Assembly: GCA_032821775.1 (NCBI GenBank)
Contig: JAVLRN010000002.1
Location: forward strand, 682,001-746,000
DNA from: Sanguinoderma infundibulare
Lineage: Eukaryota > Basidiomycota > Agaricomycetes > Polyporales > Polyporaceae
DNA: 64,000 bases
Direction of reading: 5' to 3'
Made by a program: the position numbers and the translations under genes. The number at the start of each line of letters is the position of its first letter. Positions within the stretch are counted from its first letter, which is position 1. This document shows, in pieces, positions 56,901 through 64,000 of this stretch. Below the pieces are notes generated by a model, which did no database searches, was not told where the DNA came from, and was given only the letters and a program-made list of their open reading frames with translations.

Positions 56901-57897
56901 CATTGAGGTGAAAACCACTGGCGATGACAACGCTCCTCATCCCCATGGCCATTGTGCCGTCCACCCTGCGCAGCATCTGGCACGCCACCATTCGACTTCT
57001 CCCAGGCACGACTATCACCTTGGGGTTCCATCACAGCATGCCTGGGTCCACGCATCCTCCACACTTGTTGGCTGCGGTGTCCTGGTCCCCGGCCAGATCG
57101 CATCTCCTGCTCGACCGACACTATCCCGCATCCACATTGCAAAGACTTCGAATGCAAAAGCCCTCCATTTTGAGGCTGCGATCAAGGATTATGGGGCAAC
57201 ATTCATCCATGATGTGCTCGCGCAATTCTTGGTCAAGTATCACAACCCATCTCTATCCCCTGCCGAGATCGAACATGCCTCTCAGTCCCTTTTCTTCCGC
57301 TTCACTACCCTCCCGGCATTCCACAGGGTCAAGTTCGTGCTTGAGGATGCGCAGCAGCTTGGTATTATGGAAGACCGTCGGGATGCTGCACACGCACGGC
57401 CTGCGCAGAGAAACAAACAGGGGAGGGTGGTCCCTGCTCGATTTGATATGGTGTTGGTGAATGAGGGTGAAGGCGGTCTGTTCGGGGTCAAAGGTGCACA
57501 TCATCTACCTATTAACAGATGCTCCACGCTTATTCAAATGAAAGGTTATCGTGTGGGCCGGATACGACTCATATTCAAGCTGTCGAAGACTGCTTACCAA
57601 GAGCATTTGCCCGGTATCATTACACCTGGCCATCTGGCGTATATTGAATGGTTTACCGCCTTTACTCGGCCGGACCCTGTAAACGGCTTGTATAAAGTGT
57701 CTCGCTGTCGTAACAAACAGGGCGACTTACTTGCTAGTGTCATCGAAGTAAGTACAATCCGTCGAAGTTGTCACTTGTATCTGGTTTGCAGTAGTCAGAT
57801 AGACCGAGCCTGGGCGAGTAGTACAGTCCTTGATGATTGTGAGGATTTCTGGTTAAATGTATTTAGTGATCAGCATATGTATATGACGATGGCGTAG
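53912..57897 (+). pseudogene. Plavaka-type transposase, one in-frame TGA
   Basis: Starts MPRSYETHKYTQHCPGCNSW, a Cys/His cluster typical of these transposases, followed by an acidic linker and the conserved DWVIAKWSKMRGPGSTAVSE LLAIEG. After an intron (about 54,714-55,158) come DVLGLSFKHLRGLNKIIDEE and DLHTGEWWWETQ. A second intron leads to the catalytic-type core: IIPIIISSDKTQLTVFGSHT, GNLFHKCMATILKPLARAGV, GDGVIRRGHPIFAMFVSDYP and EQLLVTCCKTGTCLKC. After DEFPQMMLWLER a TGA at 56,707-56,709 interrupts what should be an Arg codon (family reads RREKIL); the same frame then continues EKILRHEAFIQWRL. It goes on to the family C-terminus: RFDMVLVNEGEGG, GYRVGRIRLIFKL, LAYIEWFTAF, VLDDCEDFWLNVFSDQHMYM. 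One intron of about 50 bp falls near 57,500. The element is thus nearly complete but has one nonsense mutation. Confidence 0.88.
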
Positions 57898-58077
57898 TGT
57901 TATGATACATAGATTGACCGAGTTACAAAGTGTTCGAAACATCAGTCGCGATCCACGACTGCCGCCAACTTCCATCGTATCTCGTAAGCATCTCAACCGG
58001 TCGTTGGCTCTCTCTCGCTCCCATCTCGTGTCTAGCAAAATCCCTGCCCTTCACCACTCTCCACGGCTGCCTTTTTG

Positions 58078-60150
58078 ATGCACCAGCAGACCTCTATCCT
58101 CAGACCACCTACACCTGCCACCTGTCCTATCACTCCCGGGACCAGTCATACTCGCTCTCCACCTCCACGTGTCCCGTCTCCTTCTCTCTCAGCAGTCCAT
58201 CCCAGAGGGCCAGTCCACTGATGCGTCTTCCCAGCCTTCCCCTCGTGAATCACAGTCGCCCAAGCAGGATGATGCCTCCTCAACAAACTTAGATGGCACG
58301 CTGCAACAGCAACCAGCAAAGCCACAAGCTACCTTCCTCACGAAGCTCTACGGGTACGTCCACCCGACGTGTCTCTTCCTCGCACCCCTCAAGCCCTGGC
58401 TTCTCGTTCTCCTTCCCCCACACCTCCATCCAGCCACCCCCACCTCCAACTTCCTCGCCTGCCTTGCGTCCTCTCAACAAGGCCCCGACGTTGCCGTCTA
58501 CACCATCACATTTCCATGCCTCCCAGGCTACTTCTCCGGTGTCAGCAACGTCTTCTTCGCCCTCGTCCTCACGCACTTCGATGAACGCAAAGCCCAACCG
58601 ACGGCATCCAGTGACAAGTTGGACTCGGAGTCACCATTGTCGCGTGCGGTGTCGCACGCGGTAAGCAAGACGCATGCGATACTCGTGCTCACCCATGAGG
58701 CTGCAGCGATGCTCCCTGAGGACGGGCAGACGTCATGCTAACGACGCATTCAGCCTCCTCGAGCGGCCAAAGAACCACCACATGGTTCTTTGGGTTCCCG
58801 CAGGAGAGCATATCATCGTAGTGCGGCCAGAGCAACTCGCCTTCGCCTCCATGTTCTCCCCAGCATTTATCACCAGTCGCGTTTTGCTTCGAGTTCTCTC
58901 GGCAGCTAAAGGTAAGTCTCTACTTCTTTTCTATTCCACTCGTCTGCGGCATGGTTCCCCGCAACCCCTGACACCTTTCTCACGTGCCTTAGATCTATGG
59001 CTTCATGAGCAAGGTCATCATCCCTCGAAACGTGGACCCCCCTATAGACAATCCCGACGTGAGCACCTGGGTAAGCTCCTTCCCGCCGTATTACCGCTTT
59101 CCAGTAGCTAAATCGCTACCCATCCATAGCACATCCCACGCTCAACAGGCACTCACCACCGGAGGTCGTCGTACACTTCCACCGTTGCGTACCTCGCCGC
59201 CTTCCCAAACCGCTGCGCAAGAACAATCCTGAGGTCCCCCAAATTCCCCCGCCACGTTCAGCCATTGGTACGTGTTCACGTGCACGAGACGGATGCGCTT
59301 GCCGTGCGAGGGGTGAAGGAGCCTAACACGATCTCCACAGACTTGGACAGCACATTTCCGGCGTTCAGTGACGCATTTGACCTCAGAGCTGAGATCGATT
59401 ACATGTTTCTGGACTCTACATTCAGATCTGGCATTGACAGCGACAACGTGAACGCGCTTGCGCCTGGATTTGCGGCAGGAAACGTGTTCGAGCCCGCGCC
59501 TGCAGCAGGAGGTGCATTGGAGAATGCTCCGGGAGGCGCGTTTCCTTCATATGCAGCAGGGAACGTGTTCATGATGCAACAGGGGAATGTGTTTGACCAG
59601 GCACAAGCACCTGCAGATGCGTTCACCCCGGGTTCGGCGAATGCACGAGCAACGATGTCAGGTCGGACGTTCCATCTGGGGAACGCCGATGCAGCAGTGT
59701 GCAACAATTTCTGGGGCTGGCTTCGAGTGTGAGTCAGCCACAAGTTGTGTATGAGGTTGGGGGACATGGACTCATCTTTGCTTTTTGGACTTTCGGTTTG
59801 TGGATGTGCTTGTGGATGTTTCGTGTCACCTCGTCTCAATACTGGTACCGGTACCCTGATCAGCAAAGCAATTGGTCCTTTTCTTCTGGCGTGTCGAATG
59901 CGCACTCGACAGGTTCACTCTCCAGCCTCCCGAACCCTTCCAGGAGCAGCTCAAGCCTCACTAGTGGTTGTTCTTCCCACCTCCAGCCTGCGACCATCAA
60001 CACGTACACCTCATCGTACACTCCGATTAACTGCAACCACCACAGCGGGGGACCTGTTTCACCTGACAGCAGGCCGACCTCCGGGTATGGTATGTCGCTT
60101 TGGATGCTGACCATGTCGTTCCGTTTGCAGGGTGTTGGCTACAACTTGTG
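58078..60150 (+). pseudogene. Heat-shock-factor-type DNA-binding gene, degraded, inside the element
   Basis: The HSF DNA-binding domain is readable across exons: QATFLTKLYG (to 58,353), then from 58,754 LLERPKNHHMVLWVPAGEHI and IVVRPEQLAFASMFSPAFIT. It continues with FSRQLK (to about 58,911), IYGFMSKVIIPRNVDPPIDN and PDVSTW, then HPTLNRHSPPEVVVHFHRCV PRRLPKPLRK. These are the recognition-helix and wing motifs of HSF proteins, which bind heat-shock elements. Two lesions are visible: an extra base around 58,883, just after ITSR, shifts the frame into the recognition helix, and the exon starting at about 59,132 is in the wrong phase for the preceding exon. The N-terminus is Pro/Ser/Gln-rich. The C-terminal part (59,343-59,732) has a GNVF-repeat, Ala-rich region with no HSF trimerisation helix seen. 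It begins about 180 bp after the transposase and lies inside the element's ends. Confidence 0.75.
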
Positions 60151-60804
60151 ACGTGGATGCAGAGTTTGTGGAGTACTCGATACGGTCTCTCGTTTAGTGT
60201 TGTATAGTGAGAAATCTCATCAATGACGGAGGCATTTGCTTCGAAAGAGTGCTCCGATCGTGCTCCACCACTGCAGCCTCAAGAAGCTCTACCGCCTGCC
60301 GAATCTGATGTCGTCTCTGCCAATGCCGTATGAGGACTAGAGCGGGCACTTTGGTCACGATTATTCTCATCCCGGCTGGTTCTGTTAGTCTGTCCTTGTT
60401 TTGTCTACCCTCATACAAGTCATATGTGAATGCCAGTTTTTCGAGCAGTCATCAGGAATGCAAGTATAGCCAACTGATGTCTCTGTACCCATCGCTGTAC
60501 TCTGAGCACCTATTGACGTCCATGAACATCTCCCCACCCCGCAGAGTAATGATGTGCTGGGTGCTGGTGAGATGCCCTGCATGCACAGCATGATCCAGCT
60601 CCCTCTCCCAAAACAATGGCATGTATAGTGTTAGGTCTCAAGTAGTGCAAAGTAGTCCTAACTAGTACAACTGCTGTTCCCTGACCAAGTGGTAGTGCAT
60701 ATTATTACAATATTAGTACTAATTTGATCAAATTAGATTGGTAGTATCTCCATTAGATCATAGTTGTACTAAAGGCGTTGAATTAGGTTGGGTGGGTTTT
60801 CCTG
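60151..60804. other. Right subterminal region of the Plavaka element
   Basis: No gene. The last 200 bases are AT-rich with repeated words (agtagtgc, tagtacta, ttagat) matching those at the left end. The element ends at about 60,804, where copy B sequence (gcgtggaacagcg) resumes. Confidence 0.6.
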
Positions 60805-61385
60805 ATGGCGTGGAACAGCGCTGACAGTTTGCTTCGCAGCTGGACAGGATGAAACAAGCCCTGGATTAGATCCCCTCCGACTCGTGTTGCATCACCTGCT
60901 ATCCAAGTTCGATAGATACGCTTCCACTTCTTGACGTGGCCGGGACATACCGCTAGATGTACAAACCGAGACAAACCGAAATGGTCTGATTAGCATGACA
61001 CATACATAGACTGCGTTGTATTGCATTTATTCTTCGAAGAACATGCTTATTTATGTTACAAAATCACTGACGACACGCCGGGAGTACATGCACCGGACAG
61101 ACATATTTGATGGCGCCGAAGGTTTACAGACTGCGGAAAGATAGTTGATAGCAATGGACGAAGGACGCTGCGGACCGTTCCACAGAGACACAATGGACGA
61201 CGCAGGCGAGATCACAGCGGAGATGCGTCTAAGGAGTAAATAGCGAGTAACGATAGTGAGGCAATGAACAAACAAGAAGCCATGATCGTAACCAACCATC
61301 AATATGGGTGACACCGCACCCAAATCTTCAGATCACATACACATCCTCCTTCTCCAAGCTGTGCTCCCGCAGCTTCTGGAAGTAC

Positions 61386-62220
61386 TCAATCTGTTCCTGA
61401 CGGTTGCGCACCGTCTCCTACGATCACGATCACGATCCCGTCAGCTCCGAGTTCTATCTCAACCACAGAATCGTGACGCATCGCGCACCTCGTCCTCGTC
61501 AGGATCAACTTCCTCAGTCGCACGTCCCTTTCCCTTTCCCTTCCCCTTTCCCATCCCCTTCGACTTCGACGCAGGTGGCCGGGCTCGCGACCATTCGTGA
61601 CCGGGGCAGTCGCCCCCCCCCCCCCCCCCCCCCGCGCCATTGCCTTCGTCCGTGTCCGCGTCCGCGACCCCTCCCCGAAGCCGCACGAGCAGGAGGCTTC
61701 GGCGGCGACGAGTCTGTATCCATCTCCTCATCCTTGCTGTCCGTGCTCTCAGGAACGTTCTCCCTCCCCTTTCCCTTGCTCTTCTTGCTCGTTTCCGCCA
61801 CCCGCGCCTTCCTCGACCGCTTCGGCAGCAGCGCCTCGACCCTCCCCACCGCGCCTTCGGATCCAAGCCCTCGCTCTCCCTCTCCCCCGGCGCCGCCTGC
61901 GTTCGCGCGCGCTTCTTGCCTGCGACTTTCGGCGGCTCCGGGTACGGGTCTTCAGACTCGAGTGTCGCAAGGGGTTGGCGGGGCTGCGATGGGCCTGCCT
62001 TGCCCTTGTCGAGCGCTGCGACCGCTTTGCCCTTCGCAGTATGCGCGACAGGGGGCTCGACCACTCGTCGCGCATCAACCCTGCTCCGGAGTGCGAGCCG
62101 GACAGGCCGCCGTCAGAGAAGTCTGGGGTGTGCAGCGGCGATTGTGGGTGGCAGGGGAGCGAGCTCGACAAAGAGATCTGCGACTCTTCGCGCTGGGTAG
62201 TTCGCACTGTCCCAATCGAT
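61386..62220 (-). other. Lys/Arg- and Asp/Glu-rich ORF fused to an F-box exon remnant (copy B)
   Basis: Counterpart of 32,048-32,839. Readable pieces are HTAKGKAVAALDKGKAGPSQ, PPKVAGKKRARTQ, TSKKSKGKGRENVPESTDSK and the end QEQIEYFQKLREHSLEKEDV. The frames are again interrupted, including at a run of 21 C (61,613-61,633), so the two copies are broken independently. The first bases (62,220 downward) are F-box exon 2. Confidence 0.4.
61613..61633. repeat. Poly(C) run of 21 bases
   Basis: An uninterrupted C tract; copy A has only a short interrupted C-rich sequence at the same place (about 32,270). Its length is expected to vary and to be error-prone in sequencing. Confidence 0.9.
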
Positions 62221-62260
62221 TAAGCTCAGTTCCTTCAAAATCAGAAGAACCCACCCTTGG

Positions 62261-63345
62261 ATGGTCTGCCGGCGGCGCTGTCGCCGGTCAGGCTATGTTT
62301 TCCTGTCTCGCGGAAGGTCCGCGTCCTAGCCTCGCCGCCTTTCTGCCTGTAAGACATGATCGGTCAACCATCGGACACGCCGGACTGTCTCTTTGGCTGT
62401 GCGGCCATGGAGAAACTTCCCAACACGTAGATTGGTCTAGCGCGCAAGTGATGGTGGGCGACGCGGTGTCTTGCCGGGATACGGGACAGCGTGTGCGGAG
62501 AAACAAGTCTGAGAAAAGAAATTAGTTGTATCAGTGGGAATAAAAGCATTGTGAAAGAGAACACCGAGGGAAGGAACAGCGACTCGGAAAACAGAAACTA
62601 TGAAAGGAGGAGGGACATGGCCCGTCTCGACATTCGCTTCTCTCCCTCGCCCCAGAGGTGCGCCCTGCAACGAGCTCCGCCGCATCATCGGCTCATTCGC
62701 AGCGCCGGCGCCGTAGAAGCATGAGTACATACCGTTCACTGTCAGTGGTGTGCGTCTTAATCGCGCCTGCGGGCTGCGTGGAAACTCCTGGGGCACTCCC
62801 TGCTCGCATGGTTGGACGGAACGGCAATGATCGAAAGCTGTGCGTGAGCGCATCGACGGTGAGCGGTTGAAGGCTTTGGGGTGCCGTGGGCAGGCGTTTT
62901 TATTTAATAGCGGCCGGGCATGAAGTCGAGCATAAGGGAAACACGATATACACAGCGATAAAGGGTCAAGTGAGACAGCACCCAGTGCGACATAGAGACG
63001 TCCTACGCACGAGGAGGAAGCCAGCAAGCATCGGCTATTTCGGCCCTTGCCGCCCCGGTGTTATGGGCGCCAGAGGTACCAAACAGACGGAGTCCCGGTC
63101 TGGCATGGGTCCGCCGTCTTGATCCTCTTCAACGTTTCGCCAGGCAGCCACTTGACGGACTACAAGACTGTTCTCATCGCTACTGCACGCGGCGATATAC
63201 CTGTCGCATCATATCCTGGATACCACCAACACCTCGCGATCCAAGTTGTATCCTAGCCGATTACGTACTGGTAAGTCGTCGTCTCCACCAGGGTCGTGCT
63301 TGCTCACATGTACATGCTATATTCTCCTAGCGATTCATCACGGAC
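62261..63345. other. Right flank of copy B, upstream of the F-box pseudogene
   Basis: No firm gene. It contains the displaced block (62,261-62,396) and the inverted counterpart of 25.1-26.3 kb. The plus frame 62,886-63,122 (HRDVLRTRRKPASIGYFGPC) parallels the minus frame at 25,352-25,612 and is the only conserved reading frame noticed. Confidence 0.4.
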
Positions 63346-64000
63346 ATGGAGAAGCCTGCACTTCCTCTCGTTGTCATGAGCGATATCATGGAATGGTGTC
63401 CACCCTCGGCCATCACATCACTCATGCAGTCGTGCCATCTTCTGTACGACGAAGGCCCTCGAGCGCCATCTCCTCCACGGTGGTGTCAAAATCCATTCAT
63501 CGCAATAAATGCGGAGCTTTGCGTCCTTCATGGCTGCGGATGGTCCGACTCGCTTCAAATTCCTGCGCAAGCTTCACGCTGGACGGTTGGACGACGAGAT
63601 GAGGTGGCATGAGGACGCGTCACGGAGTCTGGCCAGTCTACTCGCATATCCCCAGCTATCCTTGGTCACTCTAGTTCTGCACGATTCGGAGGAGTTCCTG
63701 TCAGAGACCAAATGCGCCCTGTCCACCCTCACCAGCCTCCTACATCTTTCCCTCTTTCGTGCTGGGGCCAACGCCTGCGAGGTCATACATGCTTTGCCTG
63801 CGAAGCTTACACATTTGACGATCGCCATCGACGACCAAGGGTGGGTTCTTCTCATTTGACCAGAACTGACCTTAACGAATTGGCACAGTGCGAACTACCC
63901 AGCGCGAAGAGTCGCAGATCTCTTTCTCGCTCCCTTGCCACCCACGATCGAAACGATTTTCTGGAACACATCGAGAAAGTTGTCCACTCCATTCTGGTCC
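63346..64000 (+). pseudogene. F-box-like gene at right end of copy B, 4-bp insertion, runs off the window
   Basis: ATG at 63,346 (MEKPALPLVVMSDIMEWCPP, SAITSLMQSCHLLYDEGPR). Four extra bases near 63,458 (ccctcgagcgcc versus ccctcgcc at 25.0 kb) shift the frame. The family sequence resumes as MRSFASFMAADGPTRFKFLR and continues to LTHLTIAIDDQG. After a short intron (63,841 to about 63,888) exon 2 begins NYPARRVADLFLAPLPPTIE and leaves the window still open. Unlike the 45.3 kb copy, it keeps exon 1 and exon 2 together. Confidence 0.7.

Larger units (their letters stand above)
48753..60804. mobile_element. Plavaka-type (CACTA superfamily) transposon, about 12 kb, with cargo
   Basis: Copy A shows the empty site: gagtaacc joins directly to ttagcgtggaac (about 31,469). 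In copy B the same flanks lie at 48,752 and about 60,805. The ends are imperfect inverted repeats: left ctagaaaaacctctccaggc and on to ctaattt, right (complement) tcaggaaaacccacccaacc and on to ctaattc. Both subterminal regions are AT-rich with repeated ttagatct and agtrcta words (48,753-49,389 and about 60,600-60,804). Inside, in order, are a DUF6532 gene (minus), a tandem repeat, a divergent promoter region, a Plavaka transposase (plus) and a heat-shock-factor-like pseudogene (plus). The exact target duplication could not be fixed. The assignment rests on the transposase family and the empty site. Confidence 0.8.
60805..63890. repeat. Segmental duplication, copy B (right part)
   Basis: 60,806-62,260 matches 31,470-32,889 in direct orientation. 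62,261-62,396 matches the displaced block of copy A at about 26,569-26,680. 62,397-63,890 matches 26,275-24,640 inverted. The join at 62,260 (cccacccttgg then atggtctgcc) cuts the F-box gene exactly at its exon 1/intron border, separating exon 1 (now at 45.3 kb) from exon 2. Confidence 0.75.

Noticed and set aside
58354..58753. Reading the 400 bp between HSF exons as coding
   Set aside because: Donor (gtacgt) and acceptor (attcag) join the HSF domain exactly (KLYG to LLERP); translation across the gap has no HSF similarity.
48753..60804. LTR retrotransposon interpretation of the large insertion
   Set aside because: No reverse transcriptase, integrase or long direct terminal repeats; ends are inverted and the enzyme is a Plavaka-type transposase.

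Overview
The window is nuclear DNA of a filamentous basidiomycete, most likely an Agaricomycete of the Polyporales type. Genes have many short GT-AG introns of about 45-60 bp, and the gene families are typical of that group: DUF6533 multi-pass membrane proteins, expanded F-box-like/LRR-like families, a polysaccharide lyase 14, a membrane-anchored GH5_9 exo-beta-1,3-glucanase, and a Plavaka-type (CACTA superfamily) DNA transposon with a DUF6532 gene. Several ORF starts needed exon reconstruction because the coding exons are interrupted. No rRNA or CRISPR was seen, and I could not support any tRNA by eye.

Layout. 1-13.7 kb is ordinary gene space: a small unknown gene (1.1-1.6 kb), relics (1.8-3.5 kb), a PL14 lyase on the minus strand (4.0-5.1 kb), a DUF6533 gene (6.3-8.1 kb) and a conserved acidic/low-complexity protein (10.0-13.7 kb). 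13.7-16.6 kb is apparently non-coding. 16.6-24 kb is a tandem cluster of F-box-like genes with shared promoter blocks and truncated relics. 36.3-39.3 kb holds the GH5_9 glucanase, and 40.9-43.5 kb another F-box-like gene plus a relic.

The rest is a large diverged segmental duplication. Copy A lies at about 24.6-34.3 kb. Copy B lies at about 44.1-48.75 kb and resumes at 60.8-63.9 kb. Each copy has a DUF6533 gene in the core and broken F-box genes at both ends, but the core is inverted relative to its flanks between the copies. The copies act as internal empty-site controls. Copy A carries a 1.6 kb long-arm foldback element and a 0.49 kb MITE, both flanked by TA and both absent from B. Copy B carries a 12 kb insertion, absent from A.

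That 12 kb insertion (about 48,753-60,804) is the most interesting object. It has imperfect terminal inverted repeats and AT-rich subterminal repeats. Inside are a DUF6532 gene and a Plavaka-type transposase in divergent orientation around a 250 bp promoter region, a 177 bp tandem repeat, and, directly behind the transposase, a degraded heat-shock-factor-type DNA-binding-domain gene that looks like captured host cargo. The transposase is interrupted by a single in-frame TGA, so this copy is probably not autonomous.
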